Of a DNA stretch of 64,000 nucleotides, positions 57,801 through 64,000 are shown piece after piece; within the stretch, counting starts at the first letter, position 1, and every line of letters starts with the position of its first letter. The stretch lies in NCBI GenBank assembly GCA_001013295.1, contig LAZY01000066.1, forward strand, positions 42,523 to 106,522, read 5' to 3'. Under the pieces are notes generated by a model. It saw only the letters and a list, made by a program, of their open reading frames with translations. It searched no databases and was not told the origin of the DNA. The stretch comes from Chryseobacterium indologenes (GTDB lineage: Bacteria; Bacteroidota; Bacteroidia; Flavobacteriales; Weeksellaceae). A program made the position numbers and the translations under genes.

Positions 57801-59872
57801 TTTCACATTTTGTACAGGAATTCCAGACGATATATGGAATCCATCGTTTTGCTCAGATTCTGAAAGGTTTAGGTAAATCAGGGCTGTATGCCAATTATAT
57901 CTATGCTTATGGGAATGAGAATATGACCAAGCAGAAGCTTTTCTCCAAGCTTATTTCGGACTGCTATCCTTTAGAAAGTGATACCCAGAAGGTATTTGAT
58001 GAAATTATGAAGAAAGAAAAAGTTTCTGAGCTTCGTTTGATTCAGGCAGCAGTATATGCACCACAATGGCAGCCATTAGTAAGTAAATACTTAGGTTGGA
58101 AGGGTCTGGATTCTGCAATTTGGTGGATGCATGCCCATACTAAAACCGGAGCTTATGAGGCGCAGAATGCTAAACTGGAAAGTGAGGTGGCTAAATATTC
58201 ATCCGTGGATATTCAGGAATTTAAAGATGGAGCCGTAGATAAAGACTGGTTTACAAAAGCATATAAAGAATTGGGTAAAGCCCGTTGGGAAATGTTGTAT
58301 GAATCTGCAAAATATATTTCAGACGGAAATGGACACCGAAGAGCAAGACTGTATTCTGATACCTTATCAGGAAGCTTAAAAATAAAAGAAGTTACGGCCA
58401 AAGTAAAAGACAAGCGTGATCAGGATTATCTTCGTGTTTACGGACTTGTTCCTTTGAGTAAAAACAATCCGGAGAAAGATGTATTGAGCCGATATGAGTA
58501 TATTCAGCAGTTCAAAAAAGAAAGCAAAGAGTTTGGTTCTATGAAGCAGACCAGTGAAGCGCTGGCAATCCGTGTAGCATTGGAGAATTTAGCCCGTAAT
58601 GCCGGCTATCCTGATCCTGTAAGACTGACCTGGGCTATGGAAACCAAACAAATTCAGGGGCTTTTGTCAAAAGATCCTCAGGTAACCATCGATGGAGTGA
58701 CGGTAGGATTAATCATAGAAGATAGCGGAAAAGCTGAGCTTGTTGTTTTCAGAGATGATAAACAACTGAAATCTATCCCTCCGAAAATTAAAAAAGATAA
58801 AGCTGTTTTGGAATTGGGGAACAACCGTAAGATCATGCGTGAACAATGGACCCGTTCAAGAAAAGGACTGGAAGAAGCCATGATCAGAGGAGATGAGTTT
58901 TTCTTAAAAGAAATCAAAACCCTTTTTGAGCATCCTGTTATTGTAAAACATCTCGAGAAGCTGGTATTTATTTCCAATGATCATAAGATCGGTTTTTATC
59001 ATGATGGTAGTCTTATCAATGCTCATGGTGAGATTCAGGAGTTGAATGAAGAGACTACATTGCGTATTGCCCATTGTGTAGATCTGCATGAACATTCTGT
59101 ATGGAGCGATTATCAGCATTATTGCTTTAAGGAAAAGCTTATTCAGCCGTTTAAGCAGATATTCAGGGAACTGTATGTGCCTACTCCTGACGAATTGAAA
59201 GAAAAATCTGTTTCCAGACGATATGCAGGGCATCAGATCCAGCCTAAGAAAACACTGGCACTCCTTAAGACAAGAGGTTGGAAGGTAGACTATGAAGAAG
59301 GGTTACAAAAGGTGTATCATAAAGAAGGCTTCCAGGTGAAACTGTATGTAATGGCAGATTGGTTCTCACCGGCCGATATAGAAAGTCCAACTTTAGAAAC
59401 CATAGAATTTCATTCATTAAAAGATTATAAAAATATTCCTTTTGAAGAGATCAATCCAAGATTATTCTCCGAGGTGATGCGTGATGTGGATCTGGTTGTG
59501 TCTGTAGCTCATGTAGGAGCGGTAGATCCTGAAGCCAGTCATTCCTCTATTGAAATGAGAGCTGTGTTGATGAAAGAAACTGCTCGTTTATTCAAGCTGG
59601 ATAATGTAAAAATTGAAGGTTCACATATCTTGGTGAAAGGTCAGTTGGCAGAATACAGTGTGCATTTGGGAAGTGCTGTTGTCCATCAGGTTCCGGGTAA
59701 ATATTTATCTATTCTTCCTGTTCACTCTCAGCATAGAGGAAGATTATTCCTTCCTTTTGCAGATGATGACCCGAAATCAGCTGAGGTATTATCTAAGGTA
59801 TTATTACTGGCCAAAGATAACGAGATTCAGGATCCAACCATATTATCCCAGATCAAAAGGGAATATGTGTAA
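54827..59872 (+). CDS. Giant DUF4132-domain protein
   Basis: A 1681-residue soluble protein, the largest in the window. The N-terminal two thirds are alpha-helical with HEAT-like repeats (DLEQRAASLDIMLQLQKDKR, EEALEYMTKVII-like units). The C-terminal part carries the DUF4132 core (GLVPLSKNNPEKDVLSRYEYIQQF, NLARNAGYPDPVRLTWAMET) and the terminal block SRRYAGHQIQPKKTLALLKTRGWKVDY, VSVAHVGAVDPEASHSS, YLSILPVHSQHRGRLFLPFADDDPKS, as in E. coli MolR/YehI-like proteins, which often sit beside MoxR-type AAA+ and VWA genes. None of those is present here. Biochemical role unknown. Confidence 0.82.
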   Translation: MEITKKLESKKLVKNFYEKLRKDLLEHSEQEIPSQLFPDRPILKKEVAELGKLLKGKANYFERVNLGSKDAEKLKEYIKPNIWDDPDYFNLLIYLFGENAELVKYAWNRMPYKMYQTGYSRRSFRAPYHEYYVALNQINFIRELMIFPYIYSYNGNESFDLTLEEQIIYDNELTHNSSHFYIWSAAIDTGNTAIYQLIEDIIFNKHPEGKVSLNIIKALLNSEQKKCWELVEKLLLAAQRQEGLRQTILEALDETSIEALEYMTKVIIEQKLTRFSSVVRAIDTWTGLGWEAEKESVVKNILSLADRYFKNPEEIPGAMKSKNNNEVYMALWVQGVWDVQKTVPYLHELFDKGDVEKKCLAIKFAIETADPYIQTPLYYKAVLEGNIQVLAFAGYSMSALLGANTDSKFYINNPDYPDFFEKLHALTLKTEVKEKKFEGKIFSWLNATFKKSDLYASMFYLVGEDHHKRDIVLSYFDQFDLSLRELLTRNILGEFYCYSLSYGLGKKNKKATAFQKEFAFKILKDRGEALTASGINVLMQDPLSKEEVIAFFDLFKRKGGVLRKKLIELVIAQEDGVITPLVDELIGKGDLEQRAASLDIMLQLQKDKRVSSQITGWTQLYSERSKISGREQGLLDQINPSGNQAILSEENGYGFYNPAVISKYELPKVEKDSVYAQATKNDKYGFTKPIEHIKAELNKLNDLFLQNKDYEYESEDWNNAVTTVLMGNEFSQIKRNTEGFTPEQLAENYPLHEVWEQWYTDSGWQPRDLFLVTFIENCDRKKFRDFLEGYVFYHKDSIPNPIKGGYYWNNPIHSILYSLQYKFVFEEKTDFLIEACSTLFANLPEDIINYKGKDNKDYYYQNNRGNGWQELGFFDVFLRGIPLKKLTDEQHRKQWNLYRWMQYNGLEESVEVTVPPFYLFCKAYELNIITKEELYEGILTADSAIRDLTRGKSINSNENILEEFPFLKPMIDEIRDKFLDVELIRGDANTAVSHFVQEFQTIYGIHRFAQILKGLGKSGLYANYIYAYGNENMTKQKLFSKLISDCYPLESDTQKVFDEIMKKEKVSELRLIQAAVYAPQWQPLVSKYLGWKGLDSAIWWMHAHTKTGAYEAQNAKLESEVAKYSSVDIQEFKDGAVDKDWFTKAYKELGKARWEMLYESAKYISDGNGHRRARLYSDTLSGSLKIKEVTAKVKDKRDQDYLRVYGLVPLSKNNPEKDVLSRYEYIQQFKKESKEFGSMKQTSEALAIRVALENLARNAGYPDPVRLTWAMETKQIQGLLSKDPQVTIDGVTVGLIIEDSGKAELVVFRDDKQLKSIPPKIKKDKAVLELGNNRKIMREQWTRSRKGLEEAMIRGDEFFLKEIKTLFEHPVIVKHLEKLVFISNDHKIGFYHDGSLINAHGEIQELNEETTLRIAHCVDLHEHSVWSDYQHYCFKEKLIQPFKQIFRELYVPTPDELKEKSVSRRYAGHQIQPKKTLALLKTRGWKVDYEEGLQKVYHKEGFQVKLYVMADWFSPADIESPTLETIEFHSLKDYKNIPFEEINPRLFSEVMRDVDLVVSVAHVGAVDPEASHSSIEMRAVLMKETARLFKLDNVKIEGSHILVKGQLAEYSVHLGSAVVHQVPGKYLSILPVHSQHRGRLFLPFADDDPKSAEVLSKVLLLAKDNEIQDPTILSQIKREYV

Positions 59873-59881
59873 ATAAAAATA

Positions 59882-59912
59882 AAAAGGTATGCTTTTCGGA
59901 AGTGTACCTTTT
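59882..59912 (+). terminator. Terminator of the DUF4132 operon
   Basis: A 13-bp stem (59882-59894 with 59900-59912, two G-U pairs), loop TTCGG, then T-rich. Confidence 0.75.
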
Positions 59913-59940
59913 ATTTTTGCCTTAAGTCAACTTTTGGGCA

Positions 59941-59967
59941 TAAAAAAAGCATCTTTTTCAGATGCTT
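59941..59967 (-). terminator. Terminator of the PUR-alpha-like gene
   Basis: An 8-bp stem (59947-59954 with 59960-59967), 5-base loop, followed on the minus strand by a T-run. Confidence 0.7.
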
Positions 59968-59989
59968 GTGTTTTTAGATATTCTTTTTT

Positions 59990-60325
59990 TTAAACTTCGT
60001 CGTCAGAATCGATTGTGTAAGATCTGCTCTTGAAGTCTTTGTCATGTTTTTCTGAAATTACATCCTCACCCTTTTCATTAATGATGAAATCTGTGGACTC
60101 ATTAAACATCTCCTGAAAACTTTTAAAATCTTCCTTGTAAAGGTAAATTTTATGCTTCTCGAATGTAGCTTCCCCATTCTCTCCGAAATTCTTCTTACTC
60201 TCAGTGATAGTAAGATAATAATCTCCTGCTTTCGTCTCGCGCACATCAAAGAAATAAGTTCTTCTCCCTGCTTTTAACACCTTAGTGAAAATCTCATTTT
60301 CATGGCGTTCCTTGTATTCACTCAT
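59990..60325 (-). CDS. PUR-alpha-like DNA/RNA-binding protein (DUF3276)
   Basis: A 111-residue protein matching the Bacteroidota DUF3276/PUR family: EIFTKVLKAGRRTYFFDVRETKAGDYYLTITESKK, then KIYLYKEDFKSFQEMF. This is one PUR repeat (beta4-alpha), which dimerises to form a nucleic-acid-binding unit as in Borrelia BpuR. The C-terminus is acidic (IDSDDEV). Cytoplasmic; monocistronic with a terminator. Targets unknown. Confidence 0.9.
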   Translation of the reverse strand: MSEYKERHENEIFTKVLKAGRRTYFFDVRETKAGDYYLTITESKKNFGENGEATFEKHKIYLYKEDFKSFQEMFNESTDFIINEKGEDVISEKHDKDFKSRSYTIDSDDEV

Positions 60326-60424
60326 TGTTAGATATTTTTTAATCTTGTTAAGAACAAATATAAAAGAATTCTTTTAATCACAAAATTTTTTTTATGATTT
60401 ATTTAACAATTGAGAATGAAACAG

Positions 60425-62086
60425 CTAAGCAGTTACAGAATTAGCAATTTCGGTGAGGTTGATGATTTGGTCCGCTTTTTGAGCGCTAGACTCTCTGTGT
60501 GTGATAATTATGGAAGTCGCATTGCTGATTTTTCTGTCGATATTTTCCAGAATATTCTGCTCCGTTTCAGTATCTAAAGCAGACAGGGAATCGTCAAAAA
60601 TGATGATATTTGGATCCTTAATAAGGGCTCTGGCGATACATATTCTCTGCTTTTGCCCCCCTGAAAGCATAACCCCGCGTTCACCCACAAGTGTTTTATA
60701 TTGCTCTTTAAATTCAACAATATTTTTGTGAACATCTGCAATCTGAGCATACTCAATTACTTTTTCGTGTGAAGGATGATCAATGGCAAAACCAATATTA
60801 TTTTCAATAGAATCTGAGAACAGATAGCTTTCCTGAGGAATGTATCCAATAAAGTTTCTGTAATTATCAAGATTGTGATCTTTCAGGCTTTTACCGTCAA
60901 TCAGGATTTCACCTTCAGTAGGGTCTATCAGCCTGCATAATAATAAGGCTACTGTTGATTTTCCACTTCCGGTTTTTCCCATGATAGCCAAAGATTCCCC
61001 AGCTTTAATGGTGAAACTTAAATTATCCAGCGCTTTGATCCCTGTATTGGGGTAAACATAAGATACATTTCGGAATTCAATATCTCCCTTAATAGGATAG
61101 GTTTCGAAGTTCGTATTGACGATCTCCGATTTTTTATCCATAAATTCATTGATCCTCTGCATGGAAGCTTCAGCCCTTTGATTGACGGAAGTTACCCAAC
61201 CTACCATAGAAAACGGAAAGATCAGGGTATTGATATACATGAAGAAATCTGCAATCTTACCGATGCTTAGTTCTCCGGCAATATATTTCGTTCCTCCGAT
61301 CCAGATAATAGCAACATTCAATAAACCAATAACGAATAGGATAATGGTAAAGAAATATGCCTCCGTTTTAGCAAGATCTAAAGCCTTATTCTGATAATCG
61401 GTTACTTTGATTCCGTAGTTATTTTTAATGTACTTTTCCCTTGCGAAAAATTTGACTACCCGAATTCCTGAGAAACTGTCCTGCACAAAAGTAGAAATAG
61501 CAGACTGGCTTTTCTGCATGATCTTCGACTTTTGATTGATAATAGAACTTACCTTATAAATAGCAAGAGATAAAATAGGAAGAGGTAATAAAGTCCATAA
61601 CGTCATTGAAGCATCTGTCTTTACCATATATATAGCGGTGATCAGAACAAGAACGATTAGGTTGGCCACATACATTACTCCAGGACCAAGATACATTCTT
61701 ACCGCAACCACATCCTCACTTAATCTGTTCATTAAATCTCCTATGGTGGTCTGCTTATAATCCGTTAAAGATAAATCCTGATAATGTCTGTAAATTTTAT
61801 TTTTAAGCTCATATTCAATCCTTCTGGAAGCTACAATAATGGTCTGTCTCATCATAAAGGTGAAAAAGCCTGTCAGCAGAGAACAGCCTACAATAATTCC
61901 GACATAGATCAGAACCTGCTGATTGAAACCTAAATTTCCACTTTTAGTAAGCTCGTCCACAGATTTTCCTACAAACTGAACTTTATATATATTGAAAAAA
62001 TTACTGGCAATGATGAATAATACCCCCCAAAACAAAAGTATTTTGTGTTTCCAAAAATAGGGGTTTAAGGTTTTTAGCGCTTTCAT
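60425..62086 (-). CDS. ABC exporter (MsbA/multidrug type, fused TMD-NBD)
   Basis: ATG at 62086 (MKALKTLNPYFWKHKILL) is chosen; the frame to 62098 would use TTG. The 553-residue half-transporter has six TM helices (about 1-300) and an NBD (about 330-550): Walker A GKTGSGKST, Q-loop IPQESYLFSD, signature LSGGQKQR, Walker B IIIFDDSLSALD, H-loop ITHRESS. It works as a homodimer or with a partner half; the BmrA/MdlA-like FDDSLSALD supports a multidrug or lipid exporter. Substrate unknown. Divergent from nusB. Confidence 0.9.
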   Translation of the reverse strand: MKALKTLNPYFWKHKILLFWGVLFIIASNFFNIYKVQFVGKSVDELTKSGNLGFNQQVLIYVGIIVGCSLLTGFFTFMMRQTIIVASRRIEYELKNKIYRHYQDLSLTDYKQTTIGDLMNRLSEDVVAVRMYLGPGVMYVANLIVLVLITAIYMVKTDASMTLWTLLPLPILSLAIYKVSSIINQKSKIMQKSQSAISTFVQDSFSGIRVVKFFAREKYIKNNYGIKVTDYQNKALDLAKTEAYFFTIILFVIGLLNVAIIWIGGTKYIAGELSIGKIADFFMYINTLIFPFSMVGWVTSVNQRAEASMQRINEFMDKKSEIVNTNFETYPIKGDIEFRNVSYVYPNTGIKALDNLSFTIKAGESLAIMGKTGSGKSTVALLLCRLIDPTEGEILIDGKSLKDHNLDNYRNFIGYIPQESYLFSDSIENNIGFAIDHPSHEKVIEYAQIADVHKNIVEFKEQYKTLVGERGVMLSGGQKQRICIARALIKDPNIIIFDDSLSALDTETEQNILENIDRKISNATSIIITHRESSAQKADQIINLTEIANSVTA

Positions 62087-62147
62087 ATAGTTGTACAAAA
62101 TTACAAAAATGTCATCATACTACGAATTTCATCAATTTTAAATTTTG

Positions 62148-62155
62148 TATCTTTG
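62148..62155 (+). promoter_or_regulatory. -7 element of the nusB operon
   Basis: TATCTTTG, exact -7 consensus, 22 bases before the nusB ATG; a TTTC at about 62127 would be a poor -33 element. Confidence 0.5.
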
Positions 62156-62177
62156 CACTCATTAAAAAGCTCTTTGA

Positions 62178-63083
62178 ATGTTAGGAAGACGACAAATCCG
62201 TGAAAAAGTAGTACAGACAGTGTATTCATACTATCAGAATCCTGTTAAGTTTGATGTTTTAGAGAAAAACATGTTCGCTGGAATAGAGAAAATCTATTAT
62301 CTCTATATCTATCAGCTTAATTTCCTGGTGAGCCTGAAAGAATTGGCAGAACACCAGATCGAAATTGGAAAGAACAAATATCTTAAAACAGATGCTGATA
62401 TTAATCCTAACCAGAAATTCATCAACAACCAGGTATTGCTTAAGCTGGAAGAAAACCCGGAAAGATTATTCTTCACAGGCCAGCACAAGCAGCTGAAATG
62501 GGATATGCATGATGACTTACTGGTAAAAACTTTCCAAAGAATCACTGCCGGAAAACGTTATCAGGATTTCATGAAAGAAGAAGGCTATTCTTTTGAAGAT
62601 GATCAGAAGTTTATCGGGAAATTATTTTTAAGATATATTGCTGAAAATGATGATTTCCATGATTATCTGGGAGATAAGGAACTTTCTTGGTATGATGATA
62701 TTCATATTTCAAACTCCATGGTACAAAAAACAATCGGTTTCCTGAGAGAAGATGAAGAAAGCAGAACGCTGATCAAGATGATCAAAGATGAAGATGATAA
62801 AACTTTTGCCAGTAAACTGTTGAGAGATACCCTGAACAATTGGGAAAACAACGAGAAAAAGTTGGAAGAAAGATTGGAAAACTGGGATCTGGAAAGAGTT
62901 TCTCTAATGGATAAAGTCATTTTGTCGACCGCGATTGCAGAACTTGATAATTTTGCTTTCACCCCTTCAAGAGTCATTATTAATGAATATATTGAAATTG
63001 CAAAAGTATTTGCTACAGACCGTTCCAATATCTTCATTAATGGTATTTTAGATAAATATTGTAAAGATCAAAATAGAATATAA
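62178..63083 (+). CDS. nusB: Transcription antitermination factor NusB (long form)
   Basis: A 301-residue NusB, about twice the size of E. coli NusB. It starts MLGRRQIREKVVQTVYSYYQN (the R-R-x-R-E-x-A-x-Q-like helix 1) and ends in the NusB core, MDKVILSTAIAELDNFAFTPSRVIINEYIEIAKVFATDRSNIFINGILDKY. The inserted middle part is characteristic of Bacteroidota. It helps rRNA transcription by binding boxA RNA with NusE (S10). One base separates it from the DUF1573 gene. Confidence 0.93.
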   Translation: MLGRRQIREKVVQTVYSYYQNPVKFDVLEKNMFAGIEKIYYLYIYQLNFLVSLKELAEHQIEIGKNKYLKTDADINPNQKFINNQVLLKLEENPERLFFTGQHKQLKWDMHDDLLVKTFQRITAGKRYQDFMKEEGYSFEDDQKFIGKLFLRYIAENDDFHDYLGDKELSWYDDIHISNSMVQKTIGFLREDEESRTLIKMIKDEDDKTFASKLLRDTLNNWENNEKKLEERLENWDLERVSLMDKVILSTAIAELDNFAFTPSRVIINEYIEIAKVFATDRSNIFINGILDKYCKDQNRI

Positions 63084-63084
63084 A

Positions 63085-63597
63085 ATGAAAAAGACGTTAT
63101 CAATTATCGCCTTATCTATTATAGGTTTTGGGTTGGTTTCATGTAAAAAAGAAAACAAAGAAACCCAAAATGCTGAAACTGTAGCTACGGATTCTACAGC
63201 TGTAGGAACTCCAATGACTGCTGACTCAGCGGTGAATCCTGTTGCTGCTCCAGCTGAAGCTGCTGCTCCGGTTTCCAACGAACCATCTACTTCCATTGCT
63301 TTATCTGAAAGTAACTTCGATTTTGGAAAAATCAAAAAAGGAGATAAAGTAGAGCACATCTACGAAATCACCAATACAGGGAAAAACCCATTGATCATTT
63401 CTGAAGTGAAGCCTGGATGCGGATGCACAGCTCCTGATTTCACAAAAGAGCCGATCATGCCTGGTAAAAAAGGAAAAGTTACCCTTCATTTTGATTCTTC
63501 AAGCTTCGAAGGAAACGTACAGAAATATGCGGATGTTTTTGCCAACGTAGAAAAAGCTCCGATCAAATTGACATTCACAGCGAATATTCAACCATAA
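63085..63597 (+). CDS. DUF1573-domain lipoprotein
   Basis: A 170-residue lipoprotein: MKKTLSIIALSIIGFGLVSCKK, lipobox LVSC (Cys20), an Ala/Thr-rich linker to about 72 and a DUF1573 (ASPM/Hydin-type beta-sandwich) domain, FDFGKIKKGDKVEHIYEITNTG, then VKPGCGCTAPDF. The GCGCT motif is strongly conserved in the family and may bind metal. It lies between nusB and yajC in one operon. Function unknown. Confidence 0.9.
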   Translation: MKKTLSIIALSIIGFGLVSCKKENKETQNAETVATDSTAVGTPMTADSAVNPVAAPAEAAAPVSNEPSTSIALSESNFDFGKIKKGDKVEHIYEITNTGKNPLIISEVKPGCGCTAPDFTKEPIMPGKKGKVTLHFDSSSFEGNVQKYADVFANVEKAPIKLTFTANIQP

Positions 63598-63607
63598 TTT
63601 TAAAAAT

Positions 63608-63955
63608 ATGTTGACACTATTTTTACAGGCACAAGGGGGAGGCTCTTCACCTATGATGCTGATCATGATGGGGGTGATGTTTGTAGGGTTTTATTTCCTT
63701 ATGATAAGACCTCAGATGAAAAAGCAGAAGCAGGAGAAAAACTTTCAGGAGAACCTTAAAGTAGGAACCAGAGTGGTACTTACATCAGGTCTTCACGGAA
63801 GAATTGCTCAGGTTCAGGATGACGGTTTTGTTATCGAAACATTATCCGGAAAACTGAAATTCGAAAAAGCGGCAGTTTCAAGAGAAATGACTGAATCCCG
63901 TTTTGGAGATAAAGCAAAAAGTACTGAAAAAACAGAAACTGAAGAAAAAAAATAA
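63608..63955 (+). CDS. yajC: Preprotein translocase subunit YajC
   Basis: A 115-residue protein with one TM (about 17-36, MMLIMMGVMFVGFYFLMI), followed by RPQMKKQKQEKNFQENLKVGTRVVLTSGLHGRI, the YajC signature, and a charged tail. It joins SecDF-YidC at the Sec translocon. Ten bases after the DUF1573 gene, so nusB, DUF1573 and yajC form one transcript, as often in Bacteroidota. Confidence 0.95.
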   Translation: MLTLFLQAQGGGSSPMMLIMMGVMFVGFYFLMIRPQMKKQKQEKNFQENLKVGTRVVLTSGLHGRIAQVQDDGFVIETLSGKLKFEKAAVSREMTESRFGDKAKSTEKTETEEKK

Positions 63956-63985
63956 TTCAGTCTGAAAAATATTTAGCTGCGGCGG

Positions 63986-64000
63986 GTGAACGAAGTTCAC
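63986..64000. repeat. Part of a palindromic element at the window edge
   Basis: GTGAAC-GAA-GTTCAC is a perfect 6-bp palindrome around GAA, preceded by GCGGCGG; if the other arm follows outside the window, this is a REP-like element or a terminator of the yajC operon. Confidence 0.45.

Overview
The window looks like chromosome from a Chryseobacterium-like member of the Weeksellaceae (Bacteroidota). Four things point there: strong AT richness; promoters of the TTG/TTTG-N17-23-TAnnTTTG type in front of many genes; Bacteroidota-typical families (a type IX secretion C-terminal tail, a DUF3276/PUR-alpha protein, the bacillithiol enzyme BshB1, a NusB with a long N-terminal extension, a Ton module with two ExbDs); and dispersed intergenic repeats built on TTAGANN heptads and GGCTTTAGCC cores. 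Genus is an inference; no 16S gene is present.

Layout. 1-8.7 kb: glycan assembly. The tail of a GT2 and a GT4 on the plus strand face a tightly packed minus-strand operon that begins with rocD and continues GT2, NodB-type deacetylase, GT2, RfaS/CgeB-like transferase, GT4, GT4. 9-10.8 kb: a flavoprotein monooxygenase with a Crp/Fnr-type regulator. 11-20 kb: housekeeping (accC, accB, rpmF, yceD/DUF177, pdxA, ribE, an NtrY-like histidine kinase, a tRNA m6A methyltransferase, ftsE, rpmH, nrnA). 20-29 kb: patatin, lipoprotein, alpha/beta hydrolase, a solitary exbD, a repeat-rich T9SS cargo, a DsbD-like reductase, tilS and an OmpA-type lipoprotein. 29.7-35.7 kb: FkbM methyltransferase, M1 aminopeptidase and a three-gene HTTM cassette.

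35.7-37.3 kb is a 1.55 kb gap without long ORFs. It holds a 50-residue cysteine-rich peptide gene (C-x5-C-x5-CC-x4-C-x6-C, a cystine-knot-like spacing behind a GG/GA-type leader) with its own promoter, a palindrome in the promoter spacer and a terminator. Upstream lie a 13-bp direct repeat and a possible divergent 51-residue gene. I consider this the most interesting small locus in the window. 37.3-46.5 kb: O-methyltransferase, NlpC/P60 hydrolase, waaA, an LPS-type GT2, an acyltransferase and leuS. 46.7-52.6 kb: exbB-exbD-exbD-tonB followed by a small membrane protein, a PstS-like lipoprotein and a TPR protein, which probably act together in energising outer-membrane transport. 52.7-54.2 kb: bshB1, tRNA-His and a broken secreted-protein gene. 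54.4-59.9 kb: a 144-residue protein of unknown function with a 1681-residue DUF4132 protein, the second most interesting locus. 59.9-64 kb: PUR-alpha-like protein, an ABC exporter, nusB, a DUF1573 lipoprotein and yajC.

All functional calls rest on motifs read by eye and on recalled family features; no database search was run.
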